Shown here in pieces: positions 10,752 through 21,988 of a stretch of DNA of 64,000 nt. The DNA is from Brachionus rotundiformis (taxonomy: Eukaryota; Rotifera; Eurotatoria; Ploima; Brachionidae): the NCBI GenBank assembly GCA_016802295.1, contig JAESIW010000207.1, forward strand, positions 203,978-267,977, given 5' to 3'. The position numbers and the translations under genes are program-made. The notes below the pieces were generated by a model that saw only the letters and a program-made list of their open reading frames with translations, ran no database searches and was not told where the DNA came from. Position 1 is the first letter of the stretch, and each line of letters begins with the position of its first letter.

Positions 10752-10958
10752 TCAATAATTTATTAAATAACCAAGTAGTAATTTGTGTATAATGTTGGAG
10801 ATCGGCTCGGGCTTTGATCTCATGTACAGCTTCTCATTTGATGCATCTGTACTGTGAAATTCAAAAACAAACAGAACAAAGATTCTTCCTATTTTGATAA
10901 ATTGAAATTTACTAAAAAAAAATATATCAAAAAAAAGTCCTGTAATATAGTGCAACAT
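10752..10958 (-). CDS. candidate secreted peptide-precursor exon (left arm)
   Basis: The coding part begins after a possible acceptor (poly-T, then TTTAG) and reads a hydrophobic stretch GRIFVLFVFEFHSTDASNE. A short basic site follows, then a C-terminal tail SNIIHKLLLGYLINY. The U2 copy reads DKR where this copy reads YMR, giving a dibasic cleavage-like site, but U2 has a nonsense codon upstream. Layout and size suggest a processed secreted peptide; this is an inference. The ATG 10958 is not needed if the exon is spliced. Confidence 0.4.
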   Translation of the reverse strand: MLHYITGLFFDIFFFSKFQFIKIGRIFVLFVFEFHSTDASNEKLYMRSKPEPISNIIHKLLLGYLINY

Positions 10959-11288
10959 ACTTTACGATGAACGAAAAAATTAAAGAAGCTTAAATTTTTT
11001 AAAGTTAAGGTTAAAGTTTAATAATAACTTTTTTACACTTTGTTAAATTCTATGGCCTGCTACTTCAGGAGATCAGATTATTGAATAGTTAAATTATAGA
11101 CATTAGAGTAATTCTTTGCATTCTATAAATTAAAATCTTTAACATTAAAATCATTGTGAGATTTGTGTTAAAGTTTAATAGATAAAAAGCAGAAATAATT
11201 TTTTTAAAATTCATTTTTTTTTTCAAAAATAAATTTCTAATGGATGATCCTTCTTTTATATCAAATTGACTTGAATTTATAAAAAATT

Positions 11289-11540
11289 ATGTTCGGTGCT
11301 GAACACACTTTTATTTTTTGGAAGACATATAAAAAATTTTATTCTATGTGCGTTTTGGATTGCGTCGAGGATCAGGAAAGATCTCGTCAGGGGTCAATTT
11401 CTATTTACCTTAGGTCATTTTTAAATATGCCATATTTGAAAATGACCTAAGACCATCTACCATTTCTTTATAATGATTATGAAAAAATGGTAGATGCATT
11501 GATTAGCTTATATGGGAATTTATTGAAGGCTGATGATTGA
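11289..11540 (+). pseudogene. small ORF remnant (MFGAEHTFIFWK..), disrupted by a hairpin insertion
   Basis: The plus strand reads MFGAEHTFIFWKTYKKFYSM, CVLDCVEDQERSRQG, is interrupted, then resumes KKMVDALISLYGNLLKxDD after the insertion at about 11425-11485. The U2 version (45260-45463) is one continuous 67-codon ORF and shows the uninterrupted order. Function unknown. Confidence 0.5.
11410..11497. repeat. twin hairpin insertion
   Basis: TTAGGTCATTTTTAAATATG (11410-11429) pairs with 11431-11450 (19 of 20 bases). CATCTACCATTT (11454-11465) pairs with 11486-11497. The U2 copy lacks the intervening sequence, so this is an insertion built from copies of both flanks. The mirror is at about 19561-19648. 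Confidence 0.85.
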
Positions 11541-12166
11541 AACATTAGCTTAAAAATTTACCTGTTTATTTCATTGCTTGACTATTAAGTCATTAGATAA
11601 AGACTAGAAAATAAAATAAAATAATTGAACCAGTTTTTATTGAGCTTTAGAAAATTTTGGTATTTAAATATTTAATATTGAGAGTTTTATTTTGTTGTAT
11701 ATGTTAAAATATGTAAATATTTCTAAATTTAAATAATTTTAAAAATAAAAAATTCGTAAAAGCAAGCTTTTATTTTAAATTAGAAATAAAAATACCAAGA
11801 ACAACAATTCAATACAAAAGAATATTTTTCACTAACAAATGTACTTTCTTATATTTAATCCTAGATAAAATATCTTAATGATACATTTGGCAAAATATAC
11901 TTCTTTTTTTTAAATATGAAAAAATTATCATAGATAGATATAATAACGTCAATCAATGTAGTCAAATTGCAAGATAAAAAAGCTTGATAAAAATATTTTA
12001 GAATAATAAGTATTGGATACTGTCATTCTCGGTCACCTAGACGGCCCAATTTCTAGCATAAATACATAGAATATATTAGATTGATATATTTTCTTTAATT
12101 TGATTTTTATAACTTTTGTTCCAAGCATTAACTTTAGTTTTTTATTTTTTCAGAAAGCATATTTAT

Positions 12167-12330
12167 TATACAAATTCTTTGAGTGACTCTCTCAAAACCA
12201 TATTTTTTTCTGATTTGATTAATTTAGCTGGTTTTTCATTCATGACTTGATTCAGTTTTTCAAACTTCATAAAGGTATTAAGCATGTTACTTTGACAATT
12301 AATCCTGCGCCATTCAAACTCAATCTAGCA
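12167..12330 (-). other. conserved coding-like block (exon candidate)
   Basis: An open block of about 54 codons on the minus strand reads EFEWRRINCQSNMLNTF, MKFEKLNQVMNEKPAKLIKS and a stop after LRESLKEFV. It recurs in the mirror arm (about 18728-18891), in U1 (about 28720-28880) and in U2 (about 46070-46240) with the frame kept. A single-copy exon of a spliced gene carried in the unit is likely. No domain recognised. Confidence 0.4.
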
Positions 12331-12938
12331 TTGCTAAATGGTTGCAGAGACCAACTTCTTCATGAAAAGAGTAGCTAGCTAATGGAATGGAATGTATTTG
12401 GTTAGAATGGTTTATTTGGAGTGTATTAGCTAGAAAACGGCCGCTCTGAGCCAAAAATATAAGAAAGGCGCTTTAAATCATTAGAAGAAGAAAAAAGACA
12501 AAAGTTAAAATTAAAAAGTTTATAAACTTGATTTAAGAGAGGGAGGTTTAGTTCGCTGATAAGTTGGAAGTGCTCGCACAAAACATCCCAACTTAACATT
12601 GTGACAGCTGAAAAGCTACTACATCACACCTCCGAAAAAATAAAAGTCTGAAATAATTAAGAACTAATTTTGAAAGAAATGTATGTAAAACTTTTAAAAC
12701 ATAAATTGTTAACAGTATCGCCGTAGTTAAGGTTCAATATAAAAATTAAAATTTTATACCATGTATATTTTAATCGGATTTTATTTAAAATGATAAAGAA
12801 AAGCAGTTTTTACTTCTAACAAAAATTGTATAAAAAATCTAGCTTTTAAATACAAATTACGGCTAAAAGAGAACAAGGATAAAGCATTACAGAAGCAATA
12901 AAACGTCAGAAGTGCAATTTGATAATTTCTTCCAAAGA

Positions 12939-14339
12939 TTAGTGATGTTGGTTATTGACTGTTTGGTTAACCAATGCCAGGTTAGTCAGAAAAAGGTTAA
13001 CCAAAAATCTTGTTAGCCAAAATTTTGTATTGTCATTTTAATGGTTAATTAAAAAGGATTCTTCAAGAATATTTTTAAAAAAATCTTTATAAACTGTTTA
13101 ATTAATTACAAAAAAAATTAAAAAAAAAGAGAGGTTAAATTTTATGTGCTAAATAAGTCTATTTTAAATATATTTTAAATAGATTTCTTCGGTCCCAAAG
13201 TTAATAGACTACATGTGAGAAAAATTTCTCACTTGGAACGCTTGTTGCTGGGATCGCTAAAACAACTGAAGCTAAACTAGATAGTATAGGAAATTGGGAT
13301 TTATTAAACCTCCAGTAATCCAATACATACATTACTTCTATCCATTACTTATAATATTACTTCTATCTTCCTGTATTCATTGAGCTCTTTTCTAATATCA
13401 ATTGATTCTGCGTCTTCGTCAGATGAATTTTCAGAGTCTTCAAAGTTCAGCTTTTTCTTTAATGAATGGGATTTTATTATTCCCTCTTTTCTAGCACTAG
13501 CAATTAGTTCATTAAATCATTTCAATTTTAAAAGATCTATAAGAAAATTTTTAGCCTTTATGATTGTAAACTACGTTGATTGTAATTCTTTATAAAAAGG
13601 GTGTAGGAAAGTTGATGCTATTAAGAAATCATTTGATTCGAGATCCTTTATATTGCAGTAGTGATGATAAGATTGTTTTAAAGCAGATTTTAAATCTTTG
13701 CTTAGCCTTACATCATCTTCCTTTACTACTAATTTGTTTCAATAAATTGTTTCAAAAAATAATCCACGTATTATCATACTAGTAGTCACATAAGTTTCTG
13801 CACTCATTGTTTCTATTAGCTTATTATAAGGACCCAAACATTTAAAAATTTTAAGAAATAATCTCTAAACTTTCTTTATTTTTATTTTATTAAATATAAA
13901 ATTGACGGGAAAACCCCAGGGTTCGTCCGAATGGCGCAAGCCTCCGTTTAAACCCTCTTGTTTGAAAAAATTAGATTTTTACAAAATTAGATTAATTTAA
14001 AAATTGAATTTTACAAAAAAAAGTAGAACTAATTGAAACAAATTGTTATATAGCGATGTACGACGGTTAAGATAAAGATATTTACATTAGGATTTAAGAC
14101 AGATGAATTGTTTTTTTTTAAGTTTGATCTAAATCTTCTTGATTTAATAAATTTAAAGCAAGATGTTTATATTCTGGTAAGTGAAAAATTGCGTCAATGT
14201 AATTGTGAAGTTTTAAAATACGGTTTAGCTATAAATAAGTAGAATGCCATTTTGTAGAAACATCTTGAGGGAGCATTAAAACATTCTTTTCTAATAAACA
14301 AAGTTTTTCTAATATTTTTCTAAAATACATTTTAGCTTT
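12939..14339 (-). mobile_element. hAT transposon 3' part (left arm)
   Basis: This is the minus-strand mirror of 16719-18119. The end sequence TTAGTGATGTTGG starts at 12939, then comes a decayed transposase. A hATC dimerisation-like segment sits near 13200-13290 (IPATSVPSEKFFS). The region upstream includes DVSTKWHSTYL near 14250. The copy stops at 14339, where unrelated unit sequence begins, so the N-terminal third is missing here. Confidence 0.75.
13903..13960. other. GC-rich structured island inside the hAT remnant
   Basis: About 58 nt of GC-rich sequence in otherwise AT-rich DNA contains GGCGCAAGCC (a 3-bp stem with GCAA loop) nested within AGGGTT..AAACCCT. The mirror copy is at 17098-17155. 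It does not fit the transposase frame. Origin unknown. Confidence 0.6.
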
Positions 14340-14660
14340 TATGAGAATTTTCTTTGAACCAGTTTGAGATCTAAATCACCATTCGTTTGTAATGATTCAA
14401 GTGCAGCAACAGAAATTTCGAGTTGAGGTCTAAGGAATGACTTAAAAAAAAGATTGACGAGTCGAGTTTTAAAATAATAAATAAGTTCTTGATTTTTTAG
14501 GCTGACACCATTTCTATGGCTGCTGTTCTTTTGCAATACGTTCATAAGTAAAATTACTGGATGCTGCTTTTTTTTGGTCTCAAACTAAACTTTTTTATTT
14601 TAACTATAATTTTTATTTTATTTTATTTTATTTTACATTTATTAACATCGCCTACAAGGC
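14340..14660. other. unit segment X, left copy
   Basis: This sequence recurs at about 33863-34168 and in part at 46456-46570. The minus-strand ORF 14339-14545 (NQELIYYFKTRLVNLFFKSF..) is open here but broken by a stop in the 33.9-kb copy. No domain was recognised. It ends in a TTTTA microsatellite (about 14608-14637) next to CGCCTACAAGGCG. Confidence 0.5.
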
Positions 14661-15055
14661 GTTTATTGAAAAAATAATAATAATAATTAAATAATGATGC
14701 AGATTTCGGTCATGAGTTGTTTACGAAAGGATTTGCGTGATTAAAATTTCATTGAATCAAACTAAATTATACTAGTTAATTATCTTTTAAGCCAACTGAT
14801 ATTGTAATTAATAACATCAGTTGTATATCGATAGCATTAGCATTTAAAAAAAATTTTAAAATCAAGTCAATAATAAAAATTAAGTTTAAATTTAAGTTTT
14901 ATATTAAATAACGCTGATAAAGCACGTTCCAATCAAAATATTCTTCACTTTGGAATGAACATTTATTTGATGTTCCAAAATCTAAATAAAAAAATCTAAT
15001 TATAATTGTTATTTGGAGAAAAATCTTGGTTTCTTGTCAATGTATTTAGTTCAAA
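14661..15055. other. 3' flank of the truncated vWA gene
   Basis: Non-coding, but colinear with 38230-38610 and 46575-46915. It shares phrases such as GATGCAGATTTCGGTCATGA and AAAGCACGTTCCAA. Confidence 0.7.
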
Positions 15056-16345
15056 TCAGCATAATTAAAATCATAAATTGAATGATTACAAGAAAAATCT
15101 ATCAAATTTAGTCTCCGAACTTGCATCGATTTTTCTAAACTTGTTTTATCAAATGATTTAAGAAATGCATTTTACATTTTTAATTAAATTAGAAAAATGT
15201 CCATTTTCACAATTCTTTCCAAACAAACTTTGGTTTTGAATTATCAATTGATCAATTTGATCTTTCATTATTTTGAAAAGGTCTTCAATTGTTTCTAATT
15301 TAGCATTTTTATTCGACTTTATTTGTGATTGAAAATTTTTCTTTACAAAATCTTTAATTCTCAAAGACTTCTCGATTAATGTTACTGATAAAAGAAATTT
15401 TAAAATATTAATTTGGTGTTCTATTCCATATTAATCAACATTGAAATCACTAACTTAATTTTTTTTAAATTATAGATCATTTTATAGAATTTATCATTAT
15501 TAAGTTCGTGATTGTTTTTAAGATTAAAAATTTCACTTATTATATTTTCACCAATTTCTGATTTACAACATATTGACTTCATGAAATTCGAAGTTTCTCT
15601 TGCGTAGCTCTTCATATTTTCTATAATTGATAGATCTTTTAGAGCAGAATTAGACAAATACCTAATTGAATATGCATAAATTAATTTCAAATTGAGGTTT
15701 GTTTCATTTTTGATCTTTTTGGTTATTACTCTAATAGAACTATTGGTTTCAATTTGGAATTGGAAGTCAAGTTCGTTATGATTCTTAATTTCTTCATTCA
15801 AAAAATTGGGCCCAAATTTTATCAAGATCTCCTCTTCATTTGAATCGATATCATCAAGTCTATAAATGTCAGTATTTGAATTTTCTAAAGTAATTCCTTT
15901 TTGTGCCAAAATAATTAAATTTGTTTTTTCGCTTTTTTTTTCGTTGTAAAGTCATGTGCAATTTCTGAAAAAACTTTATTGAATTCATGAAAATTTGATA
16001 ATATTTGTAAACGACCATTTGTTTCACTGGCAAGAATACCGAGTGATTTTAAATCACAGCTATCAATGAATGAAATAACATTTATTTTGATAAAGCCTGA
16101 TTTTTTACAAAATTTAGTAATTTCTTTATAGAATTTTTCATCTTTGTCTTCAGCTTCTCCATCAGTCAAAAACATTACTTCTGAATTAGATTCAGCCGAA
16201 GCTATTAAAACAGATTCAACTAAAGCAGAACATATTTTTGTTCCACCAACTGCTCTTAAATTTTCTATTATTTTTTTTAAATCGCTAAATGACTCTTTTA
16301 TAGCTCTTAGCCGAGAAGCTTTATTTCGTACTTGGCTTATTACAT
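15056..16345 (-). pseudogene. truncated zinc-ribbon/vWA gene in the palindrome spacer
   Basis: Reading right to left, this is the C-terminal half of the gene found intact at 46919-49624. It has the vWA second-half motifs (GGTKICSALVES, LTDGEAEDKDEKF) and the region after them. It lacks about the first 430 residues, being cut at 16345 and joined to hAT sequence. A frameshift in a poly-T run near 15912, a deletion of about 130 bp near 15450 that shifts the frame, and a break near 15170 make it non-functional. Confidence 0.9.
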
Positions 16346-18119
16346 GGACATCATCTAGAAAACTTTGCATTCAGATCATTTGCTTTGAATTTTAAATGTA
16401 TGACTGAAAAACACCGTGCTGAAGACATAAAAGAAATTGTGTTTAAGATTTTGAATGAGTATGGAATTACGGAAAAAGTTTTTGGAATTGTTACAGATAA
16501 CAATAGTACGGTAGTTAAAGCATCTAGACTTATGAAAGAAGAAATTGGTTGTCTTCCTATCCGTTGCATGGGACATGTACTCCAGTTAATAGGAAAAAAA
16601 GTATTGAATAACTGTAACTCTTTCCAACCTAGCCAATTAGATGAGTTCGAAGAAAATGATCCAAATTTTAGTTTTAAACAATTGGCCAATATAGTGACTT
16701 CATTTTATCATTCTTCCCAAAGCTAAAATGTCTTTTAGAAAAATATTAGAAAAACTTTGTTTATTAGAAAAGAATGTTTTAATGCTCCCTCAAGATGTTT
16801 CTACAAAATGGCATTCTACTTATTTATAGCTAAACCGTATTTTAAAACTTCACAATTACATTGACGCAATTTTTCACTTACCAGAATATAAACATCTTGC
16901 TTTAAATTTATTAAATCAAGAAGATTTAGATCAAACTTAAAAAAAAACAATTCATCTGTCTTAAATCCTAATGTAAATATCTTTATCTTAACCGTCGTAC
17001 ATCGCTATATAACAATTTGTTTCAATTAGTTCTACTTTTTTTTGTAAAATTCAATTTTTAAATTAATCTAATTTTGTAAAAATCTAATTTTTTCAAACAA
17101 GAGGGTTTAAACGGAGGCTTGCGCCATTCGGACGAACCCTGGGGTTTTCCCGTCAATTTTATATTTAATAAAATAAAAATAAAGAAAGTTTAGAGATTAT
17201 TTCTTAAAATTTTTAAATGTTTGGGTCCTTATAATAAGCTAATAGAAACAATGAGTGCAGAAACTTATGTGACTACTAGTATGATAATACGTGGATTATT
17301 TTTTGAAACAATTTATTGAAACAAATTAGTAGTAAAGGAAGATGATGTAAGGCTAAGCAAAGATTTAAAATCTGCTTTAAAACAATCTTATCATCACTAC
17401 TGCAATATAAAGGATCTCGAATCAAATGATTTCTTAATAGCATCAACTTTCCTACACCCTTTTTATAAAGAATTACAATCAACGTAGTTTACAATCATAA
17501 AGGCTAAAAATTTTCTTATAGATCTTTTAAAATTGAAATGATTTAATGAACTAATTGCTAGTGCTAGAAAAGAGGGAATAATAAAATCCCATTCATTAAA
17601 GAAAAAGCTGAACTTTGAAGACTCTGAAAATTCATCTGACGAAGACGCAGAATCAATTGATATTAGAAAAGAGCTCAATGAATACAGGAAGATAGAAGTA
17701 ATATTATAAGTAATGGATAGAAGTAATGTATGTATTGGATTACTGGAGGTTTAATAAATCCCAATTTCCTATACTATCTAGTTTAGCTTCAGTTGTTTTA
17801 GCGATCCCAGCAACAAGCGTTCCAAGTGAGAAATTTTTCTCACATGTAGTCTATTAACTTTGGGACCGAAGAAATCTATTTAAAATATATTTAAAATAGA
17901 CTTATTTAGCACATAAAATTTAACCTCTCTTTTTTTTTAATTTTTTTTGTAATTAATTAAACAGTTTATAAAGATTTTTTTAAAAATATTCTTGAAGAAT
18001 CCTTTTTAATTAACCATTAAAATGACAATACAAAATTTTGGCTAACAAGATTTTTGGTTAACCTTTTTCTGACTAACCTGGCATTGGTTAACCAAACAGT
18101 CAATAACCAACATCACTAA
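16346..18119 (+). mobile_element. hAT transposase remnant, longest copy (spacer and right arm)
   Basis: The frame 16385-16726 reads CMTEKHRAEDIKEIVFKIL, GIVTDNNSTVVKASR (the VTDN motif with a catalytic Asp) and CMGHVLQLIG, the usual hAT order. After a frame break it continues DVSTKWHSTYL (16790s), SNDFLIASTFLHPFYKE (about 17430) and the hATC-like IPATSVPSEKFFS (about 17805). It ends at CCAACATCACTAA (18119), typical of a hAT terminus. The 5' end is cut by the vWA junction, and many stops make it dead. Cut-and-paste transposition is the role of live family members. Confidence 0.8.
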
Positions 18120-18727
18120 TCTTTGGAAGAAATTATCAAATTGCACTTCTGACGTTTTATTGCTTCTGTAATGCTTTATCCTTGTTCTCTTTTAGCCGTA
18201 ATTTGTATTTAAAAGCTAGATTTTTTATACAATTTTTGTTAGAAGTAAAAACTGCTTTTCTTTATCATTTTAAATAAAATCCGATTAAAATATACATGGT
18301 ATAAAATTTTAATTTTTATATTGAACCTTAACTACGGCGATACTGTTAACAATTTATGTTTTAAAAGTTTTACATACATTTCTTTCAAAATTAGTTCTTA
18401 ATTATTTCAGACTTTTATTTTTTCGGAGGTGTGATGTAGTAGCTTTTCAGCTGTCACAATGTTAAGTTGGGATGTTTTGTGCGAGCACTTCCAACTTATC
18501 AGCGAACTAAACCTCCCTCTCTTAAATCAAGTTTATAAACTTTTTAATTTTAACTTTTGTCTTTTTTCTTCTTCTAATGATTTAAAGCGCCTTTCTTATA
18601 TTTTTGGCTCAGAGCGGCCGTTTTCTAGCTAATACACTCCAAATAAACCATTCTAACCAAATACATTCCATTCCATTAGCTAGCTACTCTTTTCATGAAG
18701 AAGTTGGTCTCTGCAACCATTTAGCAA

Positions 18728-18891
18728 TGCTAGATTGAGTTTGAATGGCGCAGGATTAATTGTCAAAGTAACATGCTTAATACCTTTATGAAGTTTGAAA
18801 AACTGAATCAAGTCATGAATGAAAAACCAGCTAAATTAATCAAATCAGAAAAAAATATGGTTTTGAGAGAGTCACTCAAAGAATTTGTATA
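18728..18891 (+). other. conserved coding-like block (right arm)
   Basis: The mirror of 12167-12330, with the same open frame ending LRESLKEFV and a stop. Confidence 0.4.
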
Positions 18892-19517
18892 ATAAATATG
18901 CTTTCTGAAAAAATAAAAAACTAAAGTTAATGCTTGGAACAAAAGTTATAAAAATCAAATTAAAGAAAATATATCAATCTAATATATTCTATGTATTTAT
19001 GCTAGAAATTGGGCCGTCTAGGTGACCGAGAATGACAGTATCCAATACTTATTATTCTAAAATATTTTTATCAAGCTTTTTTATCTTGCAATTTGACTAC
19101 ATTGATTGACGTTATTATATCTATCTATGATAATTTTTTCATATTTAAAAAAAAGAAGTATATTTTGCCAAATGTATCATTAAGATATTTTATCTAGGAT
19201 TAAATATAAGAAAGTACATTTGTTAGTGAAAAATATTCTTTTGTATTGAATTGTTGTTCTTGGTATTTTTATTTCTAATTTAAAATAAAAGCTTGCTTTT
19301 ACGAATTTTTTATTTTTAAAATTATTTAAATCTAGAAATATTTACATATTTTAACATATACAACAAAATAAAACTCTCAATATTAAATATTTAAATACCA
19401 AAATTTTCTAAAGCTCAATAAAAACTGGTTCAATTATTTTATTTTATTTTCTAGTCTTTATCTAATGACTTAATAGTCAAGCAATGAAATAAACAGGTAA
19501 ATTTTTAAGCTAATGTT

Positions 19518-19769
19518 TCAATCATCAGCCTTCAATAAATTCCCATATAAGCTAATCAATGCATCTACCATTTTTTCATAATCATTATAAAGAAATGGTA
19601 GATGGTCTTAGGTCATTTTCAAATATGGCATATTTAAAAATGACCTAAGGTAAATAGAAATTGACCCCTGACGAGATCTTTCCTGATCCTCGACGCAATC
19701 CAAAACGCACATAGAATAAAATTTTTTATATGTCTTCCAAAAAATAAAAGTGTGTTCAGCACCGAACAT
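19518..19769 (-). pseudogene. small ORF remnant with hairpin insertion (right arm)
   Basis: The mirror of 11289-11540, including the same twin hairpin (19561-19648). The insertion therefore predates the palindrome, or the arms have been homogenised since. Confidence 0.5.
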
Positions 19770-20099
19770 AATTTTTTATAAATTCAAGTCAATTTGATAT
19801 AAAAGAAGGATCATCCATTAGAAATTTATTTTTGAAAAAAAAAATGAATTTTAAAAAAATTATTTCTGCTTTTTATCTATTAAACTTTAACACAAATCTC
19901 ACAATGATTTTAATGTTAAAGATTTTAATTTATAGAATGCAAAGAATTACTCTAATGTCTATAATTTAACTATTCAATAATCTGATCTCCTGAAGTAGCA
20001 GGCCATAGAATTTAACAAAGTGTAAAAAAGTTATTATTAAACTTTAACCTTAACTTTAAAAAATTTAAGCTTCTTTAATTTTTTCGTTCATCGTAAAGT

Positions 20100-20306
20100 A
20101 TGTTGCACTATATTACAGGACTTTTTTTTGATATATTTTTTTTTAGTAAATTTCAATTTATCAAAATAGGAAGAATCTTTGTTCTGTTTGTTTTTGAATT
20201 TCACAGTACAGATGCATCAAATGAGAAGCTGTACATGAGATCAAAGCCCGAGCCGATCTCCAACATTATACACAAATTACTACTTGGTTATTTAATAAAT
20301 TATTGA
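20100..20306 (+). CDS. candidate secreted peptide-precursor exon (right arm)
   Basis: The translation is identical to 10752-10958. A donor-like GTATGT at 20098-20103 and a poly-T/TAG acceptor at about 20145 suggest the hydrophobic coding part begins as a second exon (KFQFIKIGRIFVLFVFEF) rather than at the ATG. The tail is SNIIHKLLLGYLINY. No family was recognised. Confidence 0.4.
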   Translation: MLHYITGLFFDIFFFSKFQFIKIGRIFVLFVFEFHSTDASNEKLYMRSKPEPISNIIHKLLLGYLINY

Positions 20307-20495
20307 GAAGGAGAAAAAAAAAAAAATTCTATTTTTTTAAGGATTATTTAGATTAAATTTTTTTTATTTATCTTTAACTTTTTAGGTTTTAAATTTTGAA
20401 AAAAAATGACATCTCTTTTATTTTTTATCAACATTCTTTTTAGCTTATTTGATAAAAATGTGATTTTGAAATAACTCACACAGTGTTTTAAATAT

Positions 20496-20503
20496 TATAA
20501 ATA
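20496..20503 (+). promoter_or_regulatory. TATA box of the secreted-protein gene (right arm)
   Basis: TATAAATA, 22 bp before the first ATG (20518) and 46 bp before the second (20542). Transcription starting about 30 bp downstream would exclude the first ATG. Confidence 0.6.
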
Positions 20504-20517
20504 CTAAGTATTTTACC

Positions 20518-20934
20518 ATGTTTATTTTTAAATATCTTAAAATGAAATTTGTGACGAGCATTTCTATTTTGTTTTTATTGTGTGAAACATCGATGAGCGT
20601 TCTTAGTCCGCCATGGTTTTGCTATGCCAATACAAAGTATAACATTAATGGAAATCAAGGAGTACCTATTGAGGGAACATACAATTTGTGTACTGGTAAT
20701 GTTTTTAAAGATCAAGTTATCAGTATTTCTCATTATGAGTGCAGTTGTAATTCAATAAATGTTGCGCTAGATATAGATGATTTTTATATTCCATCAGAAA
20801 CCAAAGTCGTTGAACCCAATGAAACAGTAAGATTAAAGGCCTGGAAAAGTGGATTACTTAAAGTTTACGTTAGCAATAATTGTAAAAATGAGCCTTATAA
20901 ACACAAATTCTGTCGTTTTAGAGTTGATTATTAA
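20518..20934 (+). CDS. small secreted six-Cys protein (right arm copy)
   Basis: The protein is identical to the left-arm copy. The likely start is ATG 20542, giving about 130 residues with signal peptide MKFVTSISILFLLCETSMS and a six-Cys mature domain. The frame is intact with its own TATA box, so both arms may be expressed, giving two head-to-head copies about 10 kb apart. Function unknown. Confidence 0.85.
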   Translation: MFIFKYLKMKFVTSISILFLLCETSMSVLSPPWFCYANTKYNINGNQGVPIEGTYNLCTGNVFKDQVISISHYECSCNSINVALDIDDFYIPSETKVVEPNETVRLKAWKSGLLKVYVSNNCKNEPYKHKFCRFRVDY

Positions 20935-21062
20935 TTTTTTATAGACTAAAATTATTCTAAATAAAAATTAAACCGATTTGAGTCTGACATAATCTCCTTT
21001 AGCATTTGCTAATCTATTCTTAATGTCTTTATGTGTTTACTGATTCACTTTATATGCTTTCT

Positions 21063-21580
21063 TGCATGCAAAATTTACCAATACTATTAATTTTAACTTT
21101 CTGATAAGCAGCTTTAACAATAACTCTTTAAATTTTAGTTTAATAACAGTAATCCTGCTTAAGCAGTTAAAGAATTTTAAAAAAAAATTTTTAAAAAAAT
21201 TCTTTCTGATATTCCGGACGAATACTCTTTTAAAGTATCATATTTTAGGTAAGGTCTAACAAAAGTAACTCTTGCAAGTGAAGATTGCTTTGCTCTTAAA
21301 CGCTAGTTTGATTTGACCAAGCAGACATGTCATTAATAAATATGATAAAAAGAAGAAGACCATTTACAGAGCCTTGTGAGACGTAGTACGTTCTTTTATT
21401 TAGAAACATTTTCTCCAAGTACAGTTTTTTGCTTTCTACCAGTCAAAAAATCTGAAAAGTTTTAACAAGTTTTTCCCTAAAACCGTATGTAATCTGAAGC
21501 TTTGCCAAAATCAAAGAATATTGTTGAAGCGTTTCAAGAATATCTGTATCTTCGTTTGTTATTTCGAGAAGATTAAATTA
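21063..21580 (-). pseudogene. LINE reverse-transcriptase fragment (right arm)
   Basis: The mirror of 9478-9995 with the same degraded RT motifs A and B on the minus strand. Confidence 0.7.
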
Positions 21581-21988
21581 ATGTAAATTTCTTTTTTATA
21601 TAGCCATGATGTTGTTACGAAATTAAATCATACTAATTAAGCATTATTGATGATTTTTTGATTATTTTACATGGAACTGATTTAAGTGACTTTTTATTAT
21701 CAAAAATTTTGGATATTTTTTCTTCCTTCTAAATTTTTTCATTTAGCGACTTTTAAGTATATTATTTTTTGAGAACAGCTCACTGTCAGCTTCATAAGAA
21801 AATAAAATTAAGTTTTTTTCTATTATAAATTATCTTTTTCACTTGAGTTTTTTTTTTTAATTTTTTTTTCAAGGTTAATCAACAGGCTAGTGCCCTTGTC
21901 ATAAAGACCTATTAACACACCATTAATTTAAATAAAATAAGTTTACATAACAAAAAATTAATTGTTTATATGATTATTTAAAAAAATA

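Larger units (their letters stand above)
9070..14339. repeat. inner palindrome arm, left (about 5.27 kb)
   Basis: Every landmark here has a reverse-complement partner at 31058 minus its position. Examples are the ORFs at 9799-9996, 10124-10540, 10752-10958 and 13380-13595, whose translations are identical to their partners. Mismatches were seen only near the outer end (9070-9300), for instance a 2-bp indel at AAATATGGTG. The inner edge is the point where TTTTAGCTTT stops matching. Confidence 0.95.
16719..21988. repeat. inner palindrome arm, right (about 5.27 kb)
   Basis: The reverse complement of 9070-14339 (position sum 31058). The four longest ORFs have translations identical to those of the left arm. 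Homology ends outward near 21988, where left and right flanks become unrelated. Confidence 0.95.

Noticed and set aside
13380..13782. Two plus-strand ORFs in the left arm (and their mirrors at 17276-17678)
   Set aside because: They are antisense to the hAT transposase remnant, whose conserved text reads on the other strand.
14608..14637. CRISPR-like or regulatory repeat array (TTTTA units)
   Set aside because: A simple microsatellite, also present at 34140-34165; no spacers and a eukaryotic context.
16351..16689. Minus-strand ORF of 112 codons in the spacer
   Set aside because: Antisense of the hAT frame 16385-16726, which carries the VTDN and CMGHVLQL motifs.
9070..21988. Palindrome as the long inverted repeats of one giant transposon
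   Set aside because: No target duplication at the outer ends, arms are made of a host-gene-bearing unit also found in direct tandem copies, and the spacer is an asymmetric fusion rather than a transposase gene.
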